NCBI GenBank assembly: GCA_947481575.1
Contig: CANKGV010000010.1
Span: 7,501-71,500 of the forward strand
Direction of reading: 5' to 3'
Length of the DNA: 64,000 nucleotides
Origin: Alphaproteobacteria bacterium
GTDB taxonomy: Bacteria; Pseudomonadota; Alphaproteobacteria; UBA2966; CAIVPW01
The notes beneath the pieces were generated by a model, which saw only the letters and a list, made by a program, of their open reading frames with translations, was not told the DNA's origin and made no database searches. Of the stretch, positions 26,147 through 34,399 are shown piece after piece. The first letter of the stretch is position 1. Each line of letters opens with the position of its first letter. Made by a program: the position numbers and the translations under genes.

Positions 26147-28312
26147 TTACACTGCTTGGAGCAGGTCGTCGAACATCTGCTGGACCGTGGTGATCAGACG
26201 CGCCGATGCCGAGAACGCGTTCTGATAGGTCAGCATGTTCGAGAGTTCTTCATCGAGATTGACGCCGGTGGCATCGGCGATCCGCGACTTCAGAGCATCG
26301 CGGAACGCGCCGCGGTCCTGCTGCAACTGATCGATCAACGAGCCGGCGTTGGCGAAATCGGACAGCACGCTGCCCGAGTACTCGGCGAGCGTTTGCGTAC
26401 CCGCGGCCATACGGCCGGCTGCGGCAAACGCAACGTTGGCGTTGGAAATCTGGTGGAACGCCACCGCGCCCCGGTTGTCGCCGGGCGCGAGCGCCGGAAC
26501 GGTGCCGGCGATCGCCGCCGCGGAGTCGTCTAGCTGCGCGGTTGCAAACAGCGCCGAGGAATTCTGGATTGCGGTAACGACGTGAATGTTGCGCGCGGCG
26601 TCCGCCGTGTAGGACGGCCCGATGCCGAACAATTCCGAGAGCGGCACCTGCGTTGTACCCCGCGCCGTCGTGTCCGAGGTAACGACGATCTTGTAGCCGG
26701 GGAACTGCGTGCTCGGCGTCGTCACCAGGGCGCCTGCGGCATTGAGCGAGAAGGTCGCCGCGGCACCAAAGCCGGTGTTCAGTTCGTCTACCACGTCCTG
26801 CATGGTCAAGCCGGCCAGTCCCGCGACCGTGAAGTTGAACGTGACCGGCGTTTGCCCGGCCGGGCCGCGGAGTTGGATATTCATCGTACCGCCGGCAACG
26901 AGTCCGTGGGCATCCGCCGCGGTCAGGCCCGTGTCGAAGTGCGATGGGGCGCTTGCGGTCAGCAGGTCGTTCAGGCCGAAAAAGTGCGAGAACCCGCGGC
27001 CGCCGCGATCGGACGGCGTGGTGGGGTCCTGCATCGTGGCAACGCCGGTGGCGCCGCCGGCGGCGATGATGCTGAGTACACCGGAGGTCAGCGACGCGGT
27101 CGCCGAACCGTTGAACCCGTTGGCGCCATTGAGGTCGTTGATCAAATCGGCGAGCGTCGTGCCGCTGAGGGCGACCGTACCGCCGCCGTTGTCGATGTTG
27201 CCATTGGTGAAATCGACGGTGACGCGATTCACGTAATTGTTGTTGGCGTCGAGGGACGCGAATACGGCAACCCCGGTGAAGCCGATCGCATCGGTGCCGG
27301 CCAAGCCGGTGTTGCGGCCGGTGAGCGTGGAGGGCGGCGGTACTGCCGAGTTCTCGTTGTGCACCGCATTGAACTGGTCGATGACGGCGCCGGCCATTTC
27401 GCCCAACTCGGCGGCGAAATCGGGCAGGTAGCTGTCACGCATGGTGAGCAGCGCATCGAGCTTGCCGGAGCCGCGGTTGGGATCGAATGCCAAGCCGTTG
27501 CCGAAGGTGAGCCCGGTGGCGAGGTCGACCTTGGAGACCTGAATCTGCTGGAACCGGGTCGCGGTGGAGACCGCGCCCGCCGGATTGTAGCTGAGCTGAC
27601 GATAGCCGCTGTCGACCAGCACCATGCCGCGCGCACCGGTGACGCCGAGGAACCCATTCCCCATGTCGTAGGTGCCGACGTCCATGTACTGCGACAGCTT
27701 CTTCAGCGCGTCGTCGCGTTGCTCTTCCAGTGTCGTGGCGTCGTGGCCCAAGTGTGTTTCCCGGGCCACCAGGCTGTTCAGTTCGTGAATCCGCTGCAGC
27801 TGGTTGTTGACGTCGTCGATCGCCGACTTGATCTGGCGGTCGGCGTCCTGGCGCAGTTGCTGGACCTTATCGGCGAGGCGCGAGACTTCATCGCCCCAAC
27901 CCTGAATGTCGGTCAACGTTGCGGTACGGCGCACCGCCGAGTCGGGTTCGATCGCGAGCGCGCTGACGCCGGAGAACATCTGATCGATGCGGCCGGTGAT
28001 GGTGGAATTCGCGCCGGGCTCGCCGAGCGTCGACTCGAACCGGTCGAAGAAGTCTTTCATCATCGTGTAGCGCTCGGCGTCGCCGTTCGCCGTCAGCAAC
28101 TGCTTCGACAGGAATTCGTCGGTGACCCGCCGCGTTTCCGCGACCGCAACCCCCGAACCTTGGCCCGCAACCAGCAGCGCTTCCTGGATCTGCTCGCGGC
28201 GCGTGTAGCCTTCGGTGTTGACGTTGGAGATGTTGTTGGAGGTCGTGCGCAATCCGGCCTGGGCCGTGTTCAGGCCCGATAGCGCGATGTTGGCGATCGA
28301 AGAAAGGGTCAT
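26147..28312 (-). CDS. flgK: Flagellar hook-associated protein FlgK
   Basis: The 721-aa product has the typical N-terminus (SSIANIALSGLNTAQAGLRTTSNNISNVNTEGYTRRE), the conserved INDVNNQL-like rod segment, a variable middle and the C-terminal domain GVNLDEELSNMLTYQNAFSASARLITTVQQMFDDLLQAV. Secreted by the flagellar export apparatus, it caps the hook before filament growth. Its SD (GGAGG) lies within the last codons of the preceding 73-aa gene, indicating coupling. Confidence 0.97.
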   Translation of the reverse strand: MTLSSIANIALSGLNTAQAGLRTTSNNISNVNTEGYTRREQIQEALLVAGQGSGVAVAETRRVTDEFLSKQLLTANGDAERYTMMKDFFDRFESTLGEPGANSTITGRIDQMFSGVSALAIEPDSAVRRTATLTDIQGWGDEVSRLADKVQQLRQDADRQIKSAIDDVNNQLQRIHELNSLVARETHLGHDATTLEEQRDDALKKLSQYMDVGTYDMGNGFLGVTGARGMVLVDSGYRQLSYNPAGAVSTATRFQQIQVSKVDLATGLTFGNGLAFDPNRGSGKLDALLTMRDSYLPDFAAELGEMAGAVIDQFNAVHNENSAVPPPSTLTGRNTGLAGTDAIGFTGVAVFASLDANNNYVNRVTVDFTNGNIDNGGGTVALSGTTLADLINDLNGANGFNGSATASLTSGVLSIIAAGGATGVATMQDPTTPSDRGGRGFSHFFGLNDLLTASAPSHFDTGLTAADAHGLVAGGTMNIQLRGPAGQTPVTFNFTVAGLAGLTMQDVVDELNTGFGAAATFSLNAAGALVTTPSTQFPGYKIVVTSDTTARGTTQVPLSELFGIGPSYTADAARNIHVVTAIQNSSALFATAQLDDSAAAIAGTVPALAPGDNRGAVAFHQISNANVAFAAAGRMAAGTQTLAEYSGSVLSDFANAGSLIDQLQQDRGAFRDALKSRIADATGVNLDEELSNMLTYQNAFSASARLITTVQQMFDDLLQAV

Positions 28313-28316
28313 GGGG

Positions 28317-28538
28317 CTAGGCCTCCACCCGTGGTACCAGCGTCAGCCGCGGCGCAGCCTTGCGTGCCCGCGGCAACGCGGCAGGATTGGCCGTCGTCGG
28401 TGCGTGGGTGAACCGCACTGGGAAAGAACTGCCCACCAAAGCCGACCACCGGCGGCGCGCCTGGAACGGCACCACGGTGCCATCGCGCGTGCCGGAATCA
28501 GCGCCAGACTGGGCTCCGCTCCTGTATCTCGCTGCCAT
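28317..28538 (-). CDS. Small basic protein directly upstream of flgK
   Basis: The 73-aa product has a strong SD (GGAGGT, about 9 bases before ATG 28538) and ends 4 bases before flgK. It is Arg/Ala-rich and basic, with no signal peptide, membrane segment or cysteine. No family recognised. A sigma-54 promoter lies 40 bases upstream, so it is the first gene of the late flagellar operon. It may be a chaperone, regulator or structural accessory; function is inferred only from position. Confidence 0.65.
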   Translation of the reverse strand: MAARYRSGAQSGADSGTRDGTVVPFQARRRWSALVGSSFPVRFTHAPTTANPAALPRARKAAPRLTLVPRVEA

Positions 28539-28578
28539 GGGGTGGTACCTCCGTTGAACCGATCGTGCCGCAGTAAGT

Positions 28579-28593
28579 GCAAGCGGCAGGCCA
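28579..28593 (-). promoter_or_regulatory. Sigma-54 promoter of the flgK operon
   Basis: The minus strand reads TGGCCT-GCCGC-TTGC, matching the -24/-12 consensus TGGC(C/A)C-N5-TTGC except at the last base of the first element. GG and GC are 10 bases apart as required. The predicted start is near 28567, giving a leader of about 29 bases to the 73-aa gene. FlbD, encoded at 38546, is the likely activator. Confidence 0.75.
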
Positions 28594-28618
28594 GTACCGG
28601 GGTGCCCTGAAACGCGCC

Positions 28619-28646
28619 GAGGCGGCTCCCGGGGAGGAGCCGCCTC
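28619..28646. terminator. Hairpin between Sel1 gene and flgK promoter
   Basis: An 11-bp perfect stem (28619-28629/28636-28646, 6-base loop) lies about 80 bases after the Sel1-gene stop and just upstream of the sigma-54 promoter. It would insulate the flgK operon from Sel1 transcription. The T-tract is weak. Confidence 0.55.
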
Positions 28647-28700
28647 ATGTGCGCAACGAAAGACGGCTGAACGCTTGGGGAAGCGCTTGGGCCGGAGGGA

Positions 28701-28721
28701 CCGGCCGCGAACCGCGGCCGG
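28701..28721. terminator. Hairpin just after the Sel1-repeat gene
   Basis: A 9-bp perfect GC stem (28701-28709/28713-28721, 3-base loop) lies 6 bases after the stop of the minus-strand Sel1 gene. There is no T-tract, so termination may be Rho-assisted or shared with the next hairpin. Confidence 0.5.
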
Positions 28722-28727
28722 CAGGCG

Positions 28728-29522
28728 CTATTTCTGCTTCTTCGGAGCGCCCTTGGCCGAAGTGGGTTTGCGAGCGGCGGGGGACAGGCCGCCACTCTCA
28801 ACAGTCGCCGTCGGCTTGGTAAGCTTGGGCGCCGCGCCGTCATCGGCCTCGGCGGCGTCCATACGCTTGAGGTTTTCCTTGGCCAGCGGATGGTCTTGGG
28901 CCGCAGCCCGGTCGAACAGGCGCCGCGCGATGGCGAGGTCGCGCTTCACGCCCCGCCCTTCTGCGTACAGAACGCCGAGGTTGTATTGCGCGGCAGCGAG
29001 GCCGGCGTTGGCCGCCGCTTCATAAAGCTGGGCCGCCTTGGCGACGTCGGCCGACATGCCAACGCCGTTTTCGCACATCACGCCAAGATTGAAGACGGCG
29101 ACCGAATACCCCTGGGCCGCAGACTTCTGATAGAGGTCGACCGCCTTTACGTAGTCGCGGGTGACACCCTGGCCGGTCTCATACAAGCCGGCGAGGTTGC
29201 ACTGCGCCTGGGCGTGGCCCTTTTCGGCGGCCTTTTGGTACCAATAGGCGCCTTCCGCGGGGTTTTCTTCAGTGCCAAGACCCACGTGATGCAGCACGCC
29301 AATGCTGTACTGGGCATCGGTGTGGTTCTTTTCGGCGGCGGGCCCGAACAATTCGAGGGCTTTCGTGAAGTCCTGGGCGGTTCCCAGACCGTTCGCATAC
29401 AAGAGGCCCGCTTGGTACTGGGACTCGAGGTCCCCCGCTTTGGCAGCTTCCCGCCATTCCTTCATGGCAGTCGCGAAGTCCTTGCGATCATACGCGGCCG
29501 CTCCGGCTTCGTAGGAACCCAT
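28728..29522 (-). CDS. Sel1-like repeat protein
   Basis: ATG 29522 has GGGGGAAA well placed. The 264-aa product has a partial N-terminal repeat and five full 36-residue Sel1 units (for example AQYNLGVLYAEGRGVKRDLAIARRLFDRAAAQD) to about residue 215, then a Lys/Pro/Ala-rich basic tail. It lacks a signal peptide, so is probably a cytoplasmic scaffold. It diverges from fliK in the flagellar cluster. A motility role is possible but not shown. Confidence 0.85.
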   Translation of the reverse strand: MGSYEAGAAAYDRKDFATAMKEWREAAKAGDLESQYQAGLLYANGLGTAQDFTKALELFGPAAEKNHTDAQYSIGVLHHVGLGTEENPAEGAYWYQKAAEKGHAQAQCNLAGLYETGQGVTRDYVKAVDLYQKSAAQGYSVAVFNLGVMCENGVGMSADVAKAAQLYEAAANAGLAAAQYNLGVLYAEGRGVKRDLAIARRLFDRAAAQDHPLAKENLKRMDAAEADDGAAPKLTKPTATVESGGLSPAARKPTSAKGAPKKQK

Positions 29523-29631
29523 GGCTTTCCCCCAGCTGCAGCGCTCCGATAACACTCTATCTTGTAGTCCACATTTTTCGCAACGCAAGCCCCTGTGTCG
29601 CCGTCACAAACGGTGTCGACAACATTTTTCG

Positions 29632-29646
29632 GCAAGTTTGTCTCCA
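29632..29646 (-). promoter_or_regulatory. Weak sigma-54-like element upstream of the Sel1 gene
   Basis: The minus strand reads TGGAGA-CAAAC-TTGC: GG and GC are 10 bases apart and the -12 element is perfect, but the -24 element deviates from TGGCAC. It is about 110 bases upstream of the Sel1 start. Confidence 0.3.
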
Positions 29647-29679
29647 ATTGGGCTGCCCGCCCGGTCAAGATTGCCCGGC

Positions 29680-29695
29680 GTAAATCGTCGTTAAC
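29680..29695 (+). promoter_or_regulatory. CtrA-box-like sequence (GTAA-N7-TTAAC)
   Basis: GTAA, seven bases, TTAAC matches the CtrA consensus TTAA-N7-TTAAC with one mismatch. It lies about 95 bases upstream of fliK and could also serve the divergent Sel1 gene. Related TTAACC half-sites recur before other flagellar genes. Confidence 0.5.
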
Positions 29696-29762
29696 GCCGC
29701 CGCGGCCCCCGCAGCTTCCCGCGAAATGGCGGATTTCCGCGGTTTAGTACGCCCGCTAGCCA

Positions 29763-29777
29763 TGGCCCGCCGTTTGC
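29763..29777 (+). promoter_or_regulatory. Sigma-54 promoter of the fliK-flgD-flgE operon
   Basis: TGGCCC-GCCGT-TTGC is an exact match to the -24/-12 consensus with correct spacing. The expected transcription start (about 12 bases past the GC) falls at about 29789, essentially on the first base of the fliK ATG at 29790. The message would then be leaderless, or fliK starts further in. Confidence 0.8.
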
Positions 29778-29789
29778 TTCTTGGCGTGC

Positions 29790-31433
29790 ATGGAAATCAC
29801 GGACCTCATTGGCGTCGCGGCAGCGCAATCGCCGGGCACCAGGCCGGCGCCCACAGGCGACGACCGCTTCGACCGCCACCTCGAGGTCGCGTTCGCAGAC
29901 CCGTCCCGGCGCGCCGAGCGCGCCGAGTACAAGGCGCGCGTGACCGTGTCGGCCGAGGCCGTCACCCCGGCCGGCGAATCTGAGGCCGCCGACCCCGCGT
30001 CCGACGCGGCGGCCGAACCCGAAGCCGCGCCGAAGCGCGCCGAGATGGTCGCCCAGGATTCCGGCGACGTGGCGCCCGCCGAGACTGCCACCCCCGGCAA
30101 CGAGGCCCAAGCGGCCGAAGCCGTGGCGCGTCCACACCACGCCAACAAGCCCGATCACGCACGCGCGGCCCACAAGGCTGCCGCTGCCGCCGAATCGACC
30201 ACGGCACCTGCCGCCACCCTAACCGCTGCCACGCCGGCGCCGGCCGTAGCGGTTACCGACGGCACCGTTGTCGCTACTCCGGCGGCCCTGGACGAGACCG
30301 CAGCCGCCGCCACTCCGGCCGCACCCGCAGCGGTCATCGAACAACTGCTGGTCGAGGGCGCGCCGGTACCCGTCGCGCCGGCCGCAACGGCGCCGGAAGC
30401 CCCGGTCCCCGCAACTCCGCACAAGGGCCACGGCGCGCACGGAAAGGTCGCCAAGGCGCCGGGCGTTCCGGAACTCCCGGGCCTGAAGGCCGCCGAAGCC
30501 GAACCCGCCGACCCTGCGCTGGTGCTGGCCGCCGTCACGGCCGCTGCACCGTCCGTCACCCAAACCGCCGCCGCACCAACGGGCGGGCATGTGGCGCCGC
30601 AAGGCGACCGCACCGCGCCGTTGCACGGAATTCCGCCTACCGCCGGTGATGTGCCGCGCGGCACCACGGCTCCCGTTGCGCCGACCGCGGGGCAACCCCA
30701 GGCAGCGGGACCGCAAGCTCCGGTGCCGGGCGCGCAGAACCAAGCCGGCCAGAATTCCACCGGCCAGAACCCCGGCGGACAAAACGGGGGCGCTGCCGCC
30801 CAGACCATCAACCAGCTTGCCGCCGCCGCCTCCGGCGAAACCGGCGGCCGCGCCGAATTCCGCCTGCCCGACGTTCAATCCGCTGCGCCGCAAAACACGG
30901 CCGCGCGTCCCGATCTCGGCACCATGGGCGGATCCCCGCTGACCCAGGCCACCTCCGGCACCACCGGCGCGCCCGCCGCTGCGGCGATGATGCGCCCGGC
31001 GCCCGCCATGCCGCAGCCGGCCTTCCAGCCGCCGGCGATTCAGGTGGCGATGAACATCGCCGATGCCATCGAAGATGGCTCAAGCCGCATCGGCATCCGT
31101 CTGCATCCGGAAGAACTGGGCCGTGTCGACGTGCGCCTGAGCATCGGCCGCGACGGCCGCGTGTCCGCCATGGTGCTGGCCGATCGCCCCGACACCCTGA
31201 CGCTGCTGCGCAACGACTCGCACGCGCTGGAACGCGCGCTGGCCGACGCCGGCCTGCACGCCGAAACCGGCGGTCTGAGCTTTGGACTGCGCGAGCGCGG
31301 CGAAGGCGGCTTCGGCCGCGACCAATACCCGAATGGCAAGCAGCCCGGTTCGCTGCTGAACGAAGCGACGGTGACGGCAGCGGCCGGCCCCGCCGGCGGC
31401 CTCAACAGCCGCGCACTCGACATCAGCGTCTAG
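29790..31433 (+). CDS. fliK: Flagellar hook-length control protein FliK
   Basis: The 547-aa product has an Ala/Pro-rich low-complexity N-terminal and central region (residues about 50-400), as usual for molecular rulers, and a C-terminal Flg_hook domain (IRLHPEELGRVDVRLSIGRDGRVSAMVLADRPDTLTLLRNDSHALERALADAGL). It controls hook length and the export-specificity switch. No SD is present before ATG 29790; the predicted sigma-54 start site almost coincides with it. flgD follows 18 bases later. Confidence 0.9.
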   Translation: MEITDLIGVAAAQSPGTRPAPTGDDRFDRHLEVAFADPSRRAERAEYKARVTVSAEAVTPAGESEAADPASDAAAEPEAAPKRAEMVAQDSGDVAPAETATPGNEAQAAEAVARPHHANKPDHARAAHKAAAAAESTTAPAATLTAATPAPAVAVTDGTVVATPAALDETAAAATPAAPAAVIEQLLVEGAPVPVAPAATAPEAPVPATPHKGHGAHGKVAKAPGVPELPGLKAAEAEPADPALVLAAVTAAAPSVTQTAAAPTGGHVAPQGDRTAPLHGIPPTAGDVPRGTTAPVAPTAGQPQAAGPQAPVPGAQNQAGQNSTGQNPGGQNGGAAAQTINQLAAAASGETGGRAEFRLPDVQSAAPQNTAARPDLGTMGGSPLTQATSGTTGAPAAAAMMRPAPAMPQPAFQPPAIQVAMNIADAIEDGSSRIGIRLHPEELGRVDVRLSIGRDGRVSAMVLADRPDTLTLLRNDSHALERALADAGLHAETGGLSFGLRERGEGGFGRDQYPNGKQPGSLLNEATVTAAAGPAGGLNSRALDISV

Positions 31434-31451
31434 GGCGCTAGGAGCACGACC

Positions 31452-32117
31452 ATGACCACTGTCAGCCCTACTTCGTCGCAGCCGGTAACGCCGGCGGAAA
31501 CGAACAACATCGCGCAGAAGAGCTTGGCGCAGAACTTCGACAACTTCCTGCACCTGCTCACCATGCAGCTGACCCATCAGGATCCGACCCAGCCGATGGA
31601 CACCAACCAGTTCACGCAGCAGCTGGTGCAGTTCGCCAACATCGAGCAGGCGATCAACCAGAACAAGAAGCTGGACTCGCTGGTGAGCCTGCTCCAGGGC
31701 GACCAACGCGTTGCCGGCGTCGCCTACATCGGCCGGGTGGTCGAAGCGGAAGGCAGCAAGACCGATCTGGTCGACGGCAACGCCGCCTGGACCTACACGC
31801 TGCCGGAGAAGTCGGCCAAGACCGTGATCCTGGTCCGCAACTCGGCCGGCAATTCGGTCGCCGCGTTCCCAGGCGAGACCGGCGTCGGCAAGCACCGCTT
31901 CGTCTGGGACGGCAAGGACTCGGACGGCAAGACCATGCCCGACGGCACCTACCAGATGACGGTCACGGCACTTGATTCAAAGGGCAGCAGCATGGTGGCG
32001 CCGACGGCGATCCTCGGCCGCGTGAGCGGCGTCGAGATGGCCGACGGCAAGCTCCAACTCGCCATCGGCAAGACCAAGATCCCGTTCGACAGCGTTCAAG
32101 CAGTAACCAACGACTGA
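31452..32117 (+). CDS. flgD: Flagellar hook-capping protein FlgD
   Basis: The 221-aa product has the FlgD N-terminal motif (QNFDNFLHLLTMQLTHQDPTQPMDTNQFTQQLVQFANIEQ), then a Tudor/FnIII-like scaffold including DGTYQMTVTALD. It is secreted and caps the growing hook. AGGAG precedes ATG 31452. It lies between fliK and flgE in the usual order. Confidence 0.96.
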   Translation: MTTVSPTSSQPVTPAETNNIAQKSLAQNFDNFLHLLTMQLTHQDPTQPMDTNQFTQQLVQFANIEQAINQNKKLDSLVSLLQGDQRVAGVAYIGRVVEAEGSKTDLVDGNAAWTYTLPEKSAKTVILVRNSAGNSVAAFPGETGVGKHRFVWDGKDSDGKTMPDGTYQMTVTALDSKGSSMVAPTAILGRVSGVEMADGKLQLAIGKTKIPFDSVQAVTND

Positions 32118-32192
32118 GCCCGCCGGACCGGCAAGAACCCGGCGGCACACGATACCCAGAAGCCCCTGCAAAGGGTTTGAAGGAGACTACCA

Positions 32193-33890
32193 ATGAGCAT
32201 TTACGGCGCCCTGTTTTCCGGTGTGTCCGGCCTGGCCGCGCAGTCCCAGGCCATGGGAATGATCTCGGACAACATCACCAACGTGAACACCGTGGGGTAC
32301 AAGGAATCCACTGCCCGGTTCTCGACGCTGGTGATGGCCCAAGCGACGGCCGCGGCGTATGCCCCCGGCGGCGTGAAATCTACGCCGCAGCAGCTCATCG
32401 ATAAGCAGGGCCTGCTGCAGGCCTCGGTCTCCCCCACCGACCTCGCCATCAACGGTGCCGGCTTCATGATCGTGACCGACGTCGCCAGCCCGGCCGCAGA
32501 CGCCCGTGAGTACCTCACCCGCGCCGGTTCGTTTACCGCCGACGTGAGCGGCTACCTCAAGAACGCAGGCGGATACTTCCTGCGCGCGTTCGCGATCGAC
32601 AGCGCCGGCACGGTCGGGACCACGCTCAGCACCGTCAACATCGCGAACTTCCCGCCGACCTTGCGCGTGACAGAAAACGTCGGGCTGCAAGCGAACCTGA
32701 AGGCGTCTCAGACGATCTCGACCGAGGGCGCGGGCGCACATTCGACCGCCGAGTTCGCAGTCACCAACGCTGCCGCGAACGGCGCGGGCGGCGCGGGCGC
32801 CGGCATCGTCGATACGTTCTCGATCACGATCGGCTCCATCACCGAGACCAACTTCTCGGTCGCGGCAGCCACGGACGGGTCCACGCTGGCCTCGATCCTG
32901 CAAACCCAACTGCGTGCGGATGACGGCGGCGCTACCGACATTTCCGTGACCTGGGCGACCAACACATTGACCGTGTCGGACACCGCGGGCCGCACCATCG
33001 CCGGCGCGTCGCTGGTCGACAACACACTCACCGAAATCGACGCCGCTTTGGTCACGACCCAGTCGACCTACTCAGGCGCCGACTCGCTCAAGAACATGGC
33101 ATCCGGTGTGGTGGTCCCCGACTTCTCGCGCAGCGTCCAGATCTATGACTCGCTCGGCACGCCGCGCACCTTGACGTACTCGTTCCTCGCCGGCCCGACC
33201 GCCAACCAGTGGTACACCGAGGTTTATGTCGACCCGGCGTCCGACACCACCGGCGTCGTCGACGGCCAAGTGATGCGCGGCACCATCGCGTTCAACACCG
33301 ACGGTACCTACGACGCCGGCAACACGACGTTCACCGATGGTGCGGCGATCGGCACCGCGATCACGCCCGCGGCGGGCAACTTCACCACCTCCATCCCGTT
33401 CGACACGGCCACCCTCGGCATCGCGGCGCAATCGATCACCTTCACGTTCGGCACCGACGGCGAAGCCGACGGCATGACCCAGTACGACGGCGAGTCGACC
33501 CTGGTCAGCACGTCGGTCGATGGTGCCCAAGTGGGCCAACTCTCGGCCATCTCGGTAAACGAAGAGGGCATGATTACCGCCATCTTTGAAAACGGCATCA
33601 CCGAGGACAAATTCCAGATCCCGGTCGGCACGGTGCCGAACCCGAACGGACTCGGCGCCCACTCGGGCAACGTGTTCACGCAGACCGCCCAGTCCGGCGA
33701 CCTGACCCGGCGCGTGCCCGGCACCAACGGCGCCGGCCTGTTCGCACCATCGTCGCTCGAAGCCTCGACGGTCGATCTGGCGAACGAATTCTCCAAGATG
33801 ATCCTGGCCCAGCGCGCGTTCTCCGCCTCGGCCAAGGTGATTACGACGTCCGACGAAATGCTGGACGAACTGATCCGCACCAAGCGGTAG
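32193..33890 (+). CDS. flgE: Flagellar hook protein FlgE
   Basis: The 565-aa product has the rod/hook N-terminus (YGALFSGVSGLAAQSQAMGMISDNITNVNTVGYKES), an expanded D1/D2 region (longer than the roughly 400 aa of enterobacterial FlgE, as often seen in alphaproteobacteria) and C-terminal SSLEASTVDLANEFSKMILAQRAFSASAKVITTSDEMLDELI. GGAG lies 7 bases before ATG 32193. An imperfect GG-N10-GC element (32130-32143) upstream could be an additional sigma-54 site. Confidence 0.96.
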   Translation: MSIYGALFSGVSGLAAQSQAMGMISDNITNVNTVGYKESTARFSTLVMAQATAAAYAPGGVKSTPQQLIDKQGLLQASVSPTDLAINGAGFMIVTDVASPAADAREYLTRAGSFTADVSGYLKNAGGYFLRAFAIDSAGTVGTTLSTVNIANFPPTLRVTENVGLQANLKASQTISTEGAGAHSTAEFAVTNAAANGAGGAGAGIVDTFSITIGSITETNFSVAAATDGSTLASILQTQLRADDGGATDISVTWATNTLTVSDTAGRTIAGASLVDNTLTEIDAALVTTQSTYSGADSLKNMASGVVVPDFSRSVQIYDSLGTPRTLTYSFLAGPTANQWYTEVYVDPASDTTGVVDGQVMRGTIAFNTDGTYDAGNTTFTDGAAIGTAITPAAGNFTTSIPFDTATLGIAAQSITFTFGTDGEADGMTQYDGESTLVSTSVDGAQVGQLSAISVNEEGMITAIFENGITEDKFQIPVGTVPNPNGLGAHSGNVFTQTAQSGDLTRRVPGTNGAGLFAPSSLEASTVDLANEFSKMILAQRAFSASAKVITTSDEMLDELIRTKR

Positions 33891-33904
33891 CCGTAACCGC
33901 TGAT

Positions 33905-33928
33905 CCCGCCGCCGCAGCCGGCGGCGGG
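33905..33928. terminator. Hairpin after flgE
   Basis: A 10-bp perfect GC stem (33905-33914/33919-33928, loop CAGC) lies 14 bases past the flgE stop. There is no clear T-run, but position supports transcription termination before sciP. Confidence 0.65.
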
Positions 33929-33992
33929 GTTCAGCCCTTGTTAATCGGCGGGCCCCACACTGATGGGATACCCGCCCGCACTGAGGCAGGCG

Positions 33993-34325
33993 ATGACCAA
34001 CGCAATGACCGACTCCGAATACCACACCATCGACACCGTATCGGCCGACCACGAGCCCAGCCCCGTCACCGCGGTGCTGGCCAGCCTGCCGCCCGCCGGC
34101 ACGCACCGCTGGGTAGCGCGCCGCAAGGCACAGGTGGTCAACGCCGTGCGCACCGGCGCTCTGTCGCTGGAAGAAGCACTGGGGCGCTACTCGCTCAGCG
34201 TCGAAGAATTCCTCTCGTGGCAGCGGGATTTGTCGCACCACGGTTTGTCCGGACTGCGCGCCACGCGCATTCAGGACTACCGCCGCCGCCCGCTCGCCGC
34301 CGAACGTCCCAGCCGCGCTGCATAG
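33993..34325 (+). CDS. sciP: SciP-like CtrA-inhibiting transcription regulator (DUF1153)
   Basis: ATG 33993 has GAGG six bases upstream; ATG 33963 and 34005 are alternatives. The 110-aa product has the DUF1153 helix-turn-helix domain RWVARRKAQVVNAVRTGALSLEEALGRYSLSVEEFLSWQ and ends GLSGLRATRIQDYR. In Caulobacter SciP represses CtrA-activated genes, including flagellar genes. Its position between flgE and fliF is, as I recall, the same as in Caulobacter. Confidence 0.88.
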   Translation: MTNAMTDSEYHTIDTVSADHEPSPVTAVLASLPPAGTHRWVARRKAQVVNAVRTGALSLEEALGRYSLSVEEFLSWQRDLSHHGLSGLRATRIQDYRRRPLAAERPSRAA

Positions 34326-34330
34326 TCTTT

Positions 34331-34357
34331 GAGCGGCCGCCGCATCGGCGGCCGCTC
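34331..34357. terminator. Hairpin after sciP
   Basis: A 12-bp perfect stem (34331-34342/34346-34357, loop CAT) lies 5 bases past the sciP stop. It separates sciP from the fliF promoter region. Confidence 0.7.
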
Positions 34358-34382
34358 CTACGCCCTTCCACACCGCGGTTGC

Positions 34383-34399
34383 CCGGCAAGATTTGCCGG
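34383..34399. promoter_or_regulatory. ftr-like palindrome upstream of fliF
   Basis: CCGGCAA-GAT-TTGCCGG is a perfect 7-bp inverted repeat with a 3-base spacer, about 104 bases before fliF and touching the TTAACC motif. It resembles the FlbD-binding ftr elements of Caulobacter as I recall them; binding is inferred. Confidence 0.45.

Noticed and set aside
26582-28282. 566-codon plus-strand frame antisense to flgK
   Set aside because: Composition (Gly/Arg/Val-rich) is typical of an antisense shadow, and flgK is unambiguous.
29571-29631. 10-base direct repeat ACATTTTTCG (29571-29580 and 29622-29631) between fliK and the Sel1 gene
   Set aside because: Only two copies 51 bases apart with no dyad symmetry; too weak to call a binding site.
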